A DNA stretch of 64,000 nt from Paracoccaceae bacterium (GCA_009842205.1 VYFX01000001.1:1-64000); one strand, 5' to 3'; shown: positions 46,312-55,565, counted from the stretch's first letter. Numbers and translations: made by a program. The notes: generated by a model not told the origin, from the letters alone.

Positions 46312-47448
46312 ATGGCTCTTAGACTGACAAATTTTGTTCCGATTGGATTGGATAACCCTCCTATAGAGATTCATATCAATGATGAAGGCAAGGTTGTTGA
46401 CTTTCCCATAAAAGGAGCTACGACAATAAACGCTGAAGGATCATATTTGTCTCCTGGTTGGTGTGACCTTCATGTTCACATCTGGTATGGCGGTACAGAT
46501 ATATCTGTCCGGGCAGTTGATGCTGGTCGAAACTACGGTGTTACAGCGCTTGCAGATGCTGGTTCGGCTGGTGAAGCTAATTTCCATGGCTTGCGCGAGT
46601 ATGTCATTGATTCGGCGGAAGAAACAATACGAGCTTTCATCAACATTGGTTCAATCGGCCTTGTTGCATGTAACAGGCTTCCGGAATTGATTGACCTGCG
46701 GTCAATTGACATTGACCGTACCCTCAAAGTGATTGAGGCAAACCGTGATATCATCTGTGGAATAAAGGTTCGAGCAAGTGGTGTTATTGTTGGAAACTGG
46801 GGTATTGGTCCCGTTCGAATTGCCAAACGAGTCGCTGAAATAACCAACTTGCCGCTTATGGTCCATGTGGGAGAACCTCCTCCTCTACTGGATGAAATAC
46901 TTCCATTACTGACACAAGGAGATATTGTTACCCACTGTTTCAATGGCAAACCTGCAGGTTCCATTACAGATACAAACACAATCTGGCGAATGGCTAATAA
47001 AGCAGCCGAGCGAGGGGTAAGAATGGATGTTGGGCATGGCCAGGCATCATTTGATTTTGAGGTCGCAAGAGATGCCTTGAATCGTGATTTTCTGCCATTT
47101 AGTATTTCTACCGATCTCCATTGTAGAAACATACATGGTCCTGTACATGACTTGGCATTGACAATTTCAAAACTGTACGCACTAGGTATGGATTTGGAAG
47201 CTTGTATTACTGCTGTAACTGAACATCCCAGATCGGTTCTTGAATTACCGGCCCGCGAAGGAGCGCAGCTTGGCAGTCGTGCCGATTTTACACTGTTCAA
47301 AATAATTGATAGCAATTTGGAAGTCAGTGATTCCATGGGGAAATTATTAAAACTGTCAAGCAATTTTGTTCCCATGGCTACAATCATAGGTGATTCTCAT
47401 CGGCCGGTTAAATTTCCCCTCCCTTCACTAGCTGGACATATCACCTAA
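46312..47448 (+). CDS. Amidohydrolase/deacetylase-type metallohydrolase (EF_0837-like)
   Basis: A 378-residue amidohydrolase of the dihydroorotase-like branch. Metal site residues: HVH at 54-56 in WCDLHVHIWYGG, the probable carboxylated Lys in GIKVRASG, His in LMVHVGEPP and IVTHCFNGK, and an Asp-His pair in STDLHC. EF_0837-type proteins are known to co-occur with SelA-like PLP enzymes, as here. It lies inside an ABC operon, between permease and ATPase genes, which links it to the transported substrate. A likely role is removal of an acyl or carbamoyl group. I choose the ATG at 46312 over 46255, which lies inside the permease gene. Confidence 0.85.
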   Translation: MALRLTNFVPIGLDNPPIEIHINDEGKVVDFPIKGATTINAEGSYLSPGWCDLHVHIWYGGTDISVRAVDAGRNYGVTALADAGSAGEANFHGLREYVIDSAEETIRAFINIGSIGLVACNRLPELIDLRSIDIDRTLKVIEANRDIICGIKVRASGVIVGNWGIGPVRIAKRVAEITNLPLMVHVGEPPPLLDEILPLLTQGDIVTHCFNGKPAGSITDTNTIWRMANKAAERGVRMDVGHGQASFDFEVARDALNRDFLPFSISTDLHCRNIHGPVHDLALTISKLYALGMDLEACITAVTEHPRSVLELPAREGAQLGSRADFTLFKIIDSNLEVSDSMGKLLKLSSNFVPMATIIGDSHRPVKFPLPSLAGHIT

Positions 47449-48455
47449 TGGCAAAGGCGACAATACTACAGGTCGAAGGCTTGGAGGTTTTATTCAAGGA
47501 CCGACAATCTTCCGTTACCGCGTTACGAGATGTAAGCTTTAGCGTTCGAAGAGGCAAAACACTTGCCTTGGTTGGCGAGAGTGGTTCAGGCAAATCTGTG
47601 ACTTCCCTTGCATTAATGGACCTTCTCCCCACTAATGCTGTACCTACAGCCAAAAAAATGAGATTTTGGCCTGACAAATATCAGGCACCGGTTGATATAA
47701 ACAGGCTTAATTCAGAAGAAGTTCGGCAATTGCGCGGTTCCCATATAGCGATGATATTCCAGGAGCCAATGTCGTCACTTAATCCTCTTTACTCCATTGG
47801 TGATCAGATTGGTGAAATGTTACTGCTTCATGAGAATATTGATTCAATAACTCGCAAAAAGCGTGTAATTGAAATGCTAGAACTTGTCGAAATTCCAGCC
47901 GCCAAACAACGATATCATTCTTGGCCTCATGAATTATCCGGTGGTATGCGTCAACGTGCGATGATCGCTCAGGCTTTGATATGCAATCCAACTTTACTTA
48001 TTGCCGATGAACCAACAACAGCCTTGGATGTTACAATTCAGGCTCAAATTCTTGATCTTATGCGACGGCTTCAGACTGAATTTGGAATGTCCATATTGTT
48101 TATAACCCACGATCTTGGTGTTGTCGCTGAAATGGCCGATGATGTGGCTGTAATGTATGCCGGACAGGTCGTTGAGCGGGCAACTACAGAACAGTTATTT
48201 TCAATGCCTTGTCATCCCTACACCCGAGGTTTGCTTACATCGATTCCTCGATATGGCAAGACACAGGCTGGTCGGCTAATTCCTATTCCTGGAAGCGTTC
48301 CTTCATTAAATGCTTTGCCTGTGGGGTGCAGTTTTGCACCAAGGTGTCGTTTCGCTACTCAAGTCTGCACAGAAAATCAAATACCTCTTCGAAAATATAA
48401 ATCAGGGAACTATTCACGATGTATCCTTGAAGAACAGGTGTTCTCAAATGACTGA
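47448..48455 (+). CDS. DppD-type ABC transporter ATPase
   Basis: A 335-residue ATPase of the oligopeptide transporter type. Walker A is GESGSGKS (about 43-50), the signature is LSGGMRQR, and Walker B is LLIADEPTTALD. The C-terminal oligopeptide-transporter extension has CSFAPRCRFATQVC, whose cysteines may bind an Fe-S cluster in relatives. Its ATG shares a base with the amidohydrolase stop. Confidence 0.94.
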   Translation: MAKATILQVEGLEVLFKDRQSSVTALRDVSFSVRRGKTLALVGESGSGKSVTSLALMDLLPTNAVPTAKKMRFWPDKYQAPVDINRLNSEEVRQLRGSHIAMIFQEPMSSLNPLYSIGDQIGEMLLLHENIDSITRKKRVIEMLELVEIPAAKQRYHSWPHELSGGMRQRAMIAQALICNPTLLIADEPTTALDVTIQAQILDLMRRLQTEFGMSILFITHDLGVVAEMADDVAVMYAGQVVERATTEQLFSMPCHPYTRGLLTSIPRYGKTQAGRLIPIPGSVPSLNALPVGCSFAPRCRFATQVCTENQIPLRKYKSGNYSRCILEEQVFSND

Positions 48456-49404
48456 ATCGCTTGTTTCTATTCGTGGGCTTTCAAAAGTATTTCAGAGTGA
48501 AAAGGGACCTGTATTCGCTGTTCAAGATGTGTATCTTGATATTCCTAAAGGGGACATTGTCGGTTTGGTTGGCGAATCAGGTTCAGGAAAAACGACCCTT
48601 GGACGGACGCTACTGAGGCTTATTGAACCAACTTCAGGGGATATAGTTTTTGATGGCAATGACATGAACTCCCTTGATCCATCTAGTTTACGGGCTTTAC
48701 GCCGACGAATGCAGATTATCTTTCAGGATCCGATCGCCTCCCTTAATCCGCGTTTGCGTGTTAAAGAAATAATATCTGAGGGCTTGGTAGCCCATGGGGT
48801 TGGTTCCCGAAAGGAAAGAACAGAAAAAGTTGCAGCACTTCTTGAGGAAGTAGGGCTCCAACCTGAGGACATGCGTAGATTCCCTCACGAATTTTCCGGC
48901 GGTCAAAGACAGCGCATTGGCATTGCCAGAGCACTTGCACTTGACCCAGAATTCATTGTTGCGGATGAAAGTGTTTCTGCTCTTGATGTGTCTATTCAGG
49001 CTCAGATTTTAAACTTGCTTCTTGACATTCGTGATCAACGAGGATTGACAATGCTATTTATAGCTCATGACCTTTCTGTTGTTGAATATCTATGTGATTT
49101 GGTTGCAGTCATGTATCTCGGACGGATTGTTGAAATAGGCCCCTCACAGGATGTTTACTCTTCACCTTCTCATCCTTATACTCGTTCCCTGCTCTCAGCA
49201 ATTCCTGAGCCAAAACCCGGGTTAAATAGTGAACGGGAACTTCTTCAAGGGGATATTCCATCACCACTGAATCCGCCCACTGGCTGTGTTTTTCGCACAC
49301 GATGCAAGTATGCGCTCGATTCTTGTGCAGAAACCATTCCAACTCTTGTGAAACTTGACAAAAAGCACAAGTCTGCCTGTTTAAGATTATCGGAGATTTC
49401 ATGA
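48448..49404 (+). CDS. DppF-type ABC transporter ATPase
   Basis: The second ATPase, about 318 residues: Walker A GESGSGKTT, signature FSGGQRQR, Walker B FIVADESVSALD, and the cysteine-rich tail CVFRTRCKYALDSC. In the Walker B region it has DESVS in place of DEPTS, common in this subfamily. The ATG at 48448 overlaps the previous gene by 8 bp; the longer in-frame start at 48310 lies deep inside that gene and is not credible. Confidence 0.94.
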   Translation: MTESLVSIRGLSKVFQSEKGPVFAVQDVYLDIPKGDIVGLVGESGSGKTTLGRTLLRLIEPTSGDIVFDGNDMNSLDPSSLRALRRRMQIIFQDPIASLNPRLRVKEIISEGLVAHGVGSRKERTEKVAALLEEVGLQPEDMRRFPHEFSGGQRQRIGIARALALDPEFIVADESVSALDVSIQAQILNLLLDIRDQRGLTMLFIAHDLSVVEYLCDLVAVMYLGRIVEIGPSQDVYSSPSHPYTRSLLSAIPEPKPGLNSERELLQGDIPSPLNPPTGCVFRTRCKYALDSCAETIPTLVKLDKKHKSACLRLSEIS

Positions 49405-49883
49405 GCATAAACAGTACATTTAAAGTTGATCATTTAAATATTGACAAATACCTTCCAAAAGTACCACCCGAACCAATTGGTTGTTTTCGCAACGTAATTT
49501 TACATGGTGGCTTGGCATGGGTTTCAGGACAAGGACCAATCCATCCTGATGGTTATCTTGAGCGCGGTAAGGTTGGAGTGAATATAACTGCCGAGACAGC
49601 ACGGATGCATGCACGGCTTGTCGGACTTAATATTCTTTCAGCATTACGCTTGGTTATTGGTGATCTTGAACAGGTTGAACGGGTGATTAAACTGCAAGGG
49701 CTTGTGAATGCATCGCCAGATTTTGAACGACATTCATTTGTGATTGATGGGGCTTCTGAACTCATGAAGGAGGTATTTGGTGAAAGGGGTGTTCATGCCC
49801 GGACATCATTTGGGGTCAGTTCATTGCCCAATAACATAACGGTTGAAATCGATGGAGTCTTTGCTCTCAGACAGGAGCAGTGA
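49401..49883 (+). CDS. RidA-family enamine/imine deaminase
   Basis: A 160-residue YjgF/YER057c/UK114 protein. NVILHGGLAWVSGQGP and the C-terminal GVHARTSFGVSSLPNNITVEIDGVFAL carry the family core; the Arg in HARTSFG matches the catalytic arginine that binds the substrate carboxylate in active RidA proteins. RidA hydrolyses reactive enamines released by PLP-dependent eliminations, which fits the SelA-like lyase of this island. It overlaps dppF by 4 bp (ATGA). Confidence 0.9.
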   Translation: MSINSTFKVDHLNIDKYLPKVPPEPIGCFRNVILHGGLAWVSGQGPIHPDGYLERGKVGVNITAETARMHARLVGLNILSALRLVIGDLEQVERVIKLQGLVNASPDFERHSFVIDGASELMKEVFGERGVHARTSFGVSSLPNNITVEIDGVFALRQEQ

Positions 49884-49897
49884 CAAACAGAATTAAA

Positions 49898-50689
49898 TCA
49901 GTATCTAATGCGTGCTTCAATAGCTGCTGCAGATTCGCGCACAGCTGCTGTCAAATTTGTTTCCTTTTTGTCAAGCTGTTGTTCAGAAAGCACAATGGAG
50001 ATTGTCGCACGACAGGTATTGTCTCTATCTCGAATTGGGGCCGCGATACACGCAACAGAGTACTCAGAGTCCGATTTCTGAATCGATAGTCCGGCTGCAA
50101 AATCGGCCTTTGCTTGCTTTGCTAGAAGATCTGGATCAGTTTCAGCTCGACCGGTGGGGGATGGTTGGGCATAGGATAAAAAAAACTCTCGGGCCTGTTG
50201 TTCTGGAACGTGCCCGAGGAGGAGTTTGCCTGATGCCGTCCAATTGAGTGGAACTCGGGTACCAACGTTTGAAGTGACACGAAAGTGACCTTTACCCTCG
50301 ATCATGGCAAGGACGACCATCATGCCTTCGTCACGGCCGCAAATTTGAATGGTTTCACCTGTTTTCTGCCACAGGTGTTCCATTTCTTTTCGTGCTTCGG
50401 AAAAGAAGTCGAGTTTAATTCGGTAGAGCAGACCGTATCGCATCAGCCTTGGTCCAAGCCAAAGATCTCTCTTGGAAGATCGAGAAAGAAGCCCATGTTT
50501 AAGCATCTCTTCTACAGTCCTATAGATTGTAGAGGAAGGAGCCCCAATTGCTCTTGCTATTCTGTAGGCTGACATCGGTTTTTCATGCTCAGTCAACGCA
50601 TCAAGTACTTGTAAGGTTCGATCAAGGCCAGTTTGTCGTTGACGAACTGGGAACTCCGTTAATGTTTTAGAAACGATATTTTCATCCAT
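49898..50689 (-). CDS. IclR-family transcriptional regulator
   Basis: A 263-residue regulator: winged HTH at about 20-85 (MSAYRIARAIGAPSSTIYRTVEEMLKHGLL) and an IclR effector domain (PLNWTASGKLLLGH, SIQKSDSEYSVACIAAPIRD). It converges on the RidA gene and diverges from the succinate-semialdehyde dehydrogenase gene. It probably controls the transporter/amidohydrolase island, the dehydrogenase gene, or both. Effector unknown. Confidence 0.9.
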   Translation of the reverse strand: MDENIVSKTLTEFPVRQRQTGLDRTLQVLDALTEHEKPMSAYRIARAIGAPSSTIYRTVEEMLKHGLLSRSSKRDLWLGPRLMRYGLLYRIKLDFFSEARKEMEHLWQKTGETIQICGRDEGMMVVLAMIEGKGHFRVTSNVGTRVPLNWTASGKLLLGHVPEQQAREFFLSYAQPSPTGRAETDPDLLAKQAKADFAAGLSIQKSDSEYSVACIAAPIRDRDNTCRATISIVLSEQQLDKKETNLTAAVRESAAAIEARIRY

Positions 50690-50818
50690 TCTAGTGGAAT
50701 AGCAAACTACTTACACCTGGTCAAGCAGAACCCCGATCTTTTTACCCTTGGCCACTTGTATTTTGGAGTTTGAGAACAAAAATTGAAAGTGTGAATAATC
50801 AATTTTAAGGATGATAAA

Positions 50819-52294
50819 ATGCTTGATCATACAAATCTGGTTTCAATCCTGAACGATCCAACCCTGCTTGCCACAAAGGCATATATCAATGGCGAATGGG
50901 TTGATGCCGATGATGGTGCGACCTTTGAAATAACCAATCCCGCTCGAGGAGATGTAATCGTTTCCATACCTGATCTTGGTGTGGCCGAGGTAAGAAGGGC
51001 CATTGAATCTGCTGAAGTGGCTCAAAAGGAATGGGCAGCCAAGACAGCCAAGGAGCGATCCGAAATTCTTTTGAAATGGTATGCTTTGGCAATGGAAAAT
51101 GCAGATGATCTTGCTTCCATTCTGACTGCAGAAATGGGGAAGCCCTTTGCTGAAGCAAAAGGTGAAATTGTCTATGGGTCTTCATTTATCCAGTGGTTTG
51201 CCGAAGAAGCCAAACGGGTTTATGGTGAAACAATACCTGGTCATCAAACCGACAAGAAACTGGTAGTTTTAAAGCAACCAGTTGGTGTTGTTGCATCGAT
51301 CACGCCATGGAATTTTCCAAATGCCATGATTGCCAGAAAGGTTGCTCCAGCCTTGGCAGTGGGTTGTTCAATAGTCTGTCGACCTGCCAGTGAAACACCA
51401 CTTTCTGCACTCTCAATGGCAGTTCTGGCTGAAAGGGCTGGGGTACCCAAGGGCTTGTTCTCGGTTGTACCTTCAACAAAGTCCCGTGCTGTTGGTGAAG
51501 AATTCTGTTCAAATCCAATAATCAAGAAAATTACCTTTACAGGTTCCACCGAAGTCGGGCGTATTCTCATGCGACAGGCTGGCGACCAAATCAAGAAAGT
51601 CTCAATGGAACTTGGTGGCAACGCTCCATTTATAGTGTTCGATGATGCTGACATTGATGAAGCTGTACAGGGTGCGATGATATGTAAATATCGTAACAAT
51701 GGTCAAACCTGTGTTTGTGCCAACAGGATTTATGTCCAGGAAGGTGTTTATGATGAATTCTCGAAAAAGCTTGCTGAAGCAACCAAATCACTTGTTTTGG
51801 GAGATGGTTTCGAAGATGGTGTGAATACCGGTCCGTTGATCAATCAGGATGCGGTTGAAAAGGTTAAATCCCATATCGAGGATGCCGTTGGCAAAGGTGC
51901 AAAGGTATTGACTGGTGGGAATCCGTCAGAATTGGGTGGATACTGGTTTGAGCCCACGGTTATAACTGATGTCAATCAGGGCATGATGGTTGCTTACGAT
52001 GAGACATTTGGTCCGCTTGCTCCGCTATTCAAATTCAGTTCTGATGAAGAAGTCATCGAGTTGGCCAATGATTCCATCCATGGATTGGCTTCCTATTTTT
52101 ATACCAAGGATGTATCCCGAGTATGGAAGGTGGCTGAAGCACTTGAATATGGAATAGTTGGTGTTAATACCGGTATTTTCTCAACCGAGTCTGCCCCGTT
52201 TGGCGGCGTTAAGCAATCAGGTATTGGTAGAGAGGGATCAAGACACGGAATAGAGGATTATCTGGAAATGAAATACGTTTGTATCAGCATCTAA
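50819..52294 (+). CDS. gabD: NAD(P)-dependent succinate-semialdehyde dehydrogenase-like
   Basis: A 491-residue aldehyde dehydrogenase closest in appearance to GabD. The catalytic Cys is in NNGQTCVCANRIYV, the general-base Glu in SMELGGNAPFIVFDD, and the cofactor motif is FTGSTEVGRILM. ITPWNFPNAMIARKVAPALAVGCSIV is typical. It would oxidise succinate semialdehyde or a similar semialdehyde to the acid for the TCA cycle. Whether it belongs functionally to the upstream island is unclear; its divergent partner is the IclR gene. Confidence 0.88.
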   Translation: MLDHTNLVSILNDPTLLATKAYINGEWVDADDGATFEITNPARGDVIVSIPDLGVAEVRRAIESAEVAQKEWAAKTAKERSEILLKWYALAMENADDLASILTAEMGKPFAEAKGEIVYGSSFIQWFAEEAKRVYGETIPGHQTDKKLVVLKQPVGVVASITPWNFPNAMIARKVAPALAVGCSIVCRPASETPLSALSMAVLAERAGVPKGLFSVVPSTKSRAVGEEFCSNPIIKKITFTGSTEVGRILMRQAGDQIKKVSMELGGNAPFIVFDDADIDEAVQGAMICKYRNNGQTCVCANRIYVQEGVYDEFSKKLAEATKSLVLGDGFEDGVNTGPLINQDAVEKVKSHIEDAVGKGAKVLTGGNPSELGGYWFEPTVITDVNQGMMVAYDETFGPLAPLFKFSSDEEVIELANDSIHGLASYFYTKDVSRVWKVAEALEYGIVGVNTGIFSTESAPFGGVKQSGIGREGSRHGIEDYLEMKYVCISI

Positions 52295-52338
52295 AATTCC
52301 TATTGACCACCGTAGAAGAATACACTCAAACTTACATG

Positions 52339-52367
52339 GCTAGTAGACTGTAACCTAGGCTACTAGC
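52339..52367 (+). terminator. Possible terminator after the aldehyde dehydrogenase gene
   Basis: GCTAGTAG (52339-52346) and CTACTAGC (52360-52367) form an 8-bp stem with a 13-base loop, about 45 bp after the stop codon. The T-rich stretch begins only some 13 bases later, so termination would be weak. Confidence 0.4.
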
Positions 52368-52392
52368 GATCTTCATTAGATTTTTGATTTTT

Positions 52393-52424
52393 CAAAAAAA
52401 TCCCCGGTAACATGGTTACCGGGG
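52393..52424 (-). terminator. Strong intrinsic terminator of the hsp20 gene
   Basis: On the minus strand a perfect 10-bp stem (CCCCGGTAAC / GTTACCGGGG, 52424-52402, 3-base loop) is followed by a run of seven T residues. It lies 20 bp after the hsp20 stop codon. Confidence 0.9.
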
Positions 52425-52444
52425 AGGTAGACTAATGTTGAGGG

Positions 52445-52921
52445 TTAACCCTCTATTTCGACGGCTTTACCGTTTTCAATGGTGGACTCTTTTACCTGTC
52501 CATTGCTGATGGCAATTTTCCTGGGCTTGTAGGCCTCGGGAATTTCCCTCTCCAGGGAAATGTTCAGCATTCCATCGGTGAAATTGGCAGCAATGACCTT
52601 GACGTGATCGGCCAGTTGAAATTTCCTCTGGAAACTTCTTTGACCAATTCCCTTGTGAAGAAAAACCCGCTTGGATTCATCGGCAACTTTCTTGCCGGTT
52701 ACCATGAGCTTGTTTTCACGGACCTCAATTTCAAGTTCCTTGCTTGAGAACCCGGCTGCAGCTATGGAAATCACATAGCTTTCATCCGATGTCTTTTCGA
52801 TGTTGTAAGGGGGGTACCCCGTTGAAACACTTTCCTGGGTAAAGACCTTGTCCAGCATGTCCTGGAAACGGTCGAAACCTACGGTTGTTTGATATAGGGG
52901 TGACAAATCATATGTACGCAT
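52445..52921 (-). CDS. Small heat-shock protein (IbpA/Hsp20)
   Basis: A 158-residue alpha-crystallin-type chaperone that binds unfolding proteins. It opens with MRTYDLSPLYQTTVGFDRF, typical of proteobacterial IbpA, has the core ELEIEVRENKLMVTGKK and RSFQRKFQLADHVKV, and GMLNISLEREIPE near the end. The ATG at 52921 has GGAGG 8 bases upstream and the family start; the in-frame ATG at 52951 would place that ribosome site inside the gene. It has its own sigma-32 type promoter, a thermometer-like leader and a strong terminator, so it is a single-gene heat-shock unit. Confidence 0.94.
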   Translation of the reverse strand: MRTYDLSPLYQTTVGFDRFQDMLDKVFTQESVSTGYPPYNIEKTSDESYVISIAAAGFSSKELEIEVRENKLMVTGKKVADESKRVFLHKGIGQRSFQRKFQLADHVKVIAANFTDGMLNISLEREIPEAYKPRKIAISNGQVKESTIENGKAVEIEG

Positions 52922-52951
52922 GACATAATCCTCCATTTGAGCGATTTTCAT
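52922..52951 (-). promoter_or_regulatory. ROSE-like RNA thermometer at the hsp20 ribosome binding site
   Basis: In the hsp20 leader the segment TCGCT (minus strand, 52945-52941) can pair with AGGA of the Shine-Dalgarno (52932-52929), leaving a G opposite G and one bulged C. This U-Y-G-C-U against AGGA geometry is the hallmark of ROSE elements found before alphaproteobacterial small heat-shock genes. Flanking A-U pairs extend the stem. Heating would free the ribosome site. Confidence 0.65.
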
Positions 52952-53011
52952 AATGTGCCCTTCATTCGAACGGGCGGCTAAGTTACCAGACCTTACGGCT
53001 CTGATAGCCTA

Positions 53012-53040
53012 TAAATAGGGTACTATATGTGATTTTCAAG
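53012..53040 (-). promoter_or_regulatory. Sigma-32 (RpoH) type promoter of hsp20
   Basis: On the minus strand CTTGAA (53040-53035) and CCCTATTTA (53020-53012) are 14 bases apart, very close to the heat-shock consensus CTTGAA-N13/14-CCCCATNTA. Transcription should start near 53005, giving a leader of roughly 85 bases that also contains two short hairpins upstream of the ROSE-like stem. Confidence 0.8.
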
Positions 53041-53067
53041 AGTTTTGGAATCAAAAATTCGATCACA

Positions 53068-54375
53068 TCAACAGTTAAAATCTTCTTTCAGTGTATCAAG
53101 GGATTTGTGTGAACCGGTTGGCGTGGATATCCAGTTCAACAGTTCTACGGTATGGACAACCGGAATATTGGTACCAGCCGAAATCTGAACCATGCATCCT
53201 ATGTTGCCAGTGGCAATAATATCTGGTTTTTTGGCTTCCAGAGTATCAATTTTCCTGGTTCTGAGTTCTTTGGAAATTTCAGGTTGCAACATATTGTAGG
53301 TTCCGGCCGAACCACAGCATAGATGACTGTTCAAAGGTTCCACAACCTCAAATCCGGCACTCTTCAACAATTCCTTGGGTATGGTCTTGATTCCCTGACC
53401 ATGCTGGAGTGAACAAGCAGCATGGTATCCTACCCTTATTGATGGTTTTTCATGAAAGGGAAAGCCGATCCTGTCAATAAATTCTGTTATGTCCACTGCC
53501 ATTTCCGCTACTCTTTCAGCATCTTTTTGTGATGGATGATTCTTGAACATATAGCCATAATCCTTGATGGTCGTTCCACATCCGCTGGTATTGATGATTA
53601 TTGCATCCAACCCATCCCCATCCATTTCCTCAACCAGTGAATTGATGGCTTCCAAAGCCAGACGGGAACATTCATCCTTGGAACCCATATGATGGGGCAA
53701 GGCACCACAACAACCATAGGTAGGGACAACAACTTCACAACCCAATCTTGCCAGCAAACTGATTGTTGCCTGGTTTATTGACGGATTAATTGCCTGCTGG
53801 ACACATCCCATCAACAAGGCAACCCTGAATTTTTTCCTGCCCTCGGGAAAAAATGTTTCCCCCCTGATATATTCTTCTGCCTTTTTGGTTCCGGATGGAG
53901 ATAAACTTAACATGGTCCTCAATCGCCTGTCTGGCATGAAGGAAGCGAAAGGTTTGGCAAACCTTGAAAACAACAAACTTAATCCGAATAGTTTTTGATT
54001 GGTCATAATGACCTTCAGCATTTTTCTGAGCAATCTGTCTGCCAGGGGGCGTTTGTAGGTTTCCTCGATGTATTCCCGAGCATAATCCACCAAATGCATA
54101 TAATGAACATCAGAAGGACAGGTCGACATACAGGCAAGGCATGAAAGACACCGGTCGATGTGCTTGACCGTTTTTTCATCGGCAGGCCGTTGGGCTTCCA
54201 GCATTTCCTTGATCAGGTAAATCCTGCCCCGAGGACTGTCCAGCTCATCTCCCAGCACCTGATACGTCGGGCAGGTGGCAAGACAAAAACCACAATGAAC
54301 ACAGGTCCTGAGGATTTCATTGGCCCTTTTTATCGGAGGGTTGGCAAGTTGCTCTTCAGTGAACCTGGTTTCCAT
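53068..54375 (-). CDS. glcF: Glycolate oxidase iron-sulfur subunit
   Basis: A 435-residue subunit of membrane-linked glycolate dehydrogenase that carries electrons from GlcD to the quinone pool. Two 4Fe-4S motifs are present, CVHCGFCLATCPTY and CLSCLACMSTCPSD, and two CCG domains follow (YGCCGALPHHMG and HLCCGSAGTYNML). It is the last gene of glcDEF, 53 bp after glcE. Confidence 0.95.
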   Translation of the reverse strand: METRFTEEQLANPPIKRANEILRTCVHCGFCLATCPTYQVLGDELDSPRGRIYLIKEMLEAQRPADEKTVKHIDRCLSCLACMSTCPSDVHYMHLVDYAREYIEETYKRPLADRLLRKMLKVIMTNQKLFGLSLLFSRFAKPFASFMPDRRLRTMLSLSPSGTKKAEEYIRGETFFPEGRKKFRVALLMGCVQQAINPSINQATISLLARLGCEVVVPTYGCCGALPHHMGSKDECSRLALEAINSLVEEMDGDGLDAIIINTSGCGTTIKDYGYMFKNHPSQKDAERVAEMAVDITEFIDRIGFPFHEKPSIRVGYHAACSLQHGQGIKTIPKELLKSAGFEVVEPLNSHLCCGSAGTYNMLQPEISKELRTRKIDTLEAKKPDIIATGNIGCMVQISAGTNIPVVHTVELLNWISTPTGSHKSLDTLKEDFNC

Positions 54376-54428
54376 AAAATAACCTTACTTGGGTTCCATA
54401 AATTCAGAACTGACGGTCATAGTTACCG

Positions 54429-55565
54429 TTACAGTATCATCCCTTGGTTAAGGATATTGCCGGGATCAAATTTGTGTTTCAATCGTTTCTTCAATTCCAA
54501 TTCCATGATGCTTTGCTGGTGAAAAACCTCCAAATGCGACTTGTTGTCATCACTTGCCCTTATGAGCGTGGCATGACCATTCAGACCCTGTAGATAATCC
54601 CTCAAATTTGTACCTTCATGTACCAATGCCCAAATCAAGTTTCCTGCCCAATCGTAAAAAACTTCAATATCGATGCTTTCCCTTAAACCCTTAACCAACG
54701 AAAGGGCTTCGTTAGGCTTGGTTATTATTTTCCACACATCTCCTTTCCTGTTTTGAAAAGGACCAACATCCCTAATATATTTCCAACCTTCCCTTATCCG
54801 TTCGGAATCAGTTTCTACAGTTATTGAAACAGTGTCTTCAAAATATTTTGAAAGTTCTTCTGCCCGATACATTACTGATGATTGAAAACCTTCAAGTCGA
54901 ATCATGGTGACTGGATGACCATCAACTCCCGAACATAAGTGAGCAGCACCCGAAACCTCGAATGGGGAATTCAGGGAGCGGTTTAGTACCTCCAATGCAA
55001 GTTTCTCGGGCAGACCCTCGATTAACAATACTGCTGCATGGGTCGGAGCAGGCAAAACCTTCAAGGCAACTTCGGTTATTATTCCAAGTGTACCAAAACT
55101 TCCAGTTAGCAACTTGGTAAGATCATAACCGGTCACGTTTTTCATGACACGACCACCGGATTTTATGATATTACCCTCACCATCAACAAATCTGAGTCCG
55201 ATTACATAATCCCGACAGGCTCCCACCTTGACCCTCCTCGGACCAGAGGAATTAGTAGCAACCATGCCCCCGATTGTCGGTTCTCCGCTGCTTTCAAGCA
55301 AACCCCGATAATCTACCGGTTCAAATGGAAGCATTTGACCTTTTTCATTGAGAATTTCAAAAATTGTTTTAAGGGGTGTGCCTGCTTCGGCAACTAGGGT
55401 CAGGGCTCCAGGTTCGTATTGTGTTACCCTATTGAGATTGCCAAGATAAAATTTTTTCCCTGCAGAAGGTAGTCCAATTGGGCGGGTGTCTCCACCACAA
55501 GGAATTACAGGTGATGTTCTTCCCGCAATCAGGTCGGCAAGTTCTGATTCACTTGCAGGTCTCAA
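54429..55565 (-). CDS. glcE: Glycolate oxidase FAD-binding subunit
   Basis: A 378-residue FAD_binding_4 protein, the shorter flavin subunit of glycolate oxidase. TSPVIPCGGDTRPIGLP and ATNSSGPRRVKVGACRDYVIGLRFVDGEG, GRVMKNVTGYDLTKLLTGSFGTLGIITEV are the flavin-site segments typical of GlcE. The start codon is TTG and overlaps the glcD stop by 4 bp (TTGA). Confidence 0.94.
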   Translation of the reverse strand: MRPASESELADLIAGRTSPVIPCGGDTRPIGLPSAGKKFYLGNLNRVTQYEPGALTLVAEAGTPLKTIFEILNEKGQMLPFEPVDYRGLLESSGEPTIGGMVATNSSGPRRVKVGACRDYVIGLRFVDGEGNIIKSGGRVMKNVTGYDLTKLLTGSFGTLGIITEVALKVLPAPTHAAVLLIEGLPEKLALEVLNRSLNSPFEVSGAAHLCSGVDGHPVTMIRLEGFQSSVMYRAEELSKYFEDTVSITVETDSERIREGWKYIRDVGPFQNRKGDVWKIITKPNEALSLVKGLRESIDIEVFYDWAGNLIWALVHEGTNLRDYLQGLNGHATLIRASDDNKSHLEVFHQQSIMELELKKRLKHKFDPGNILNQGMIL

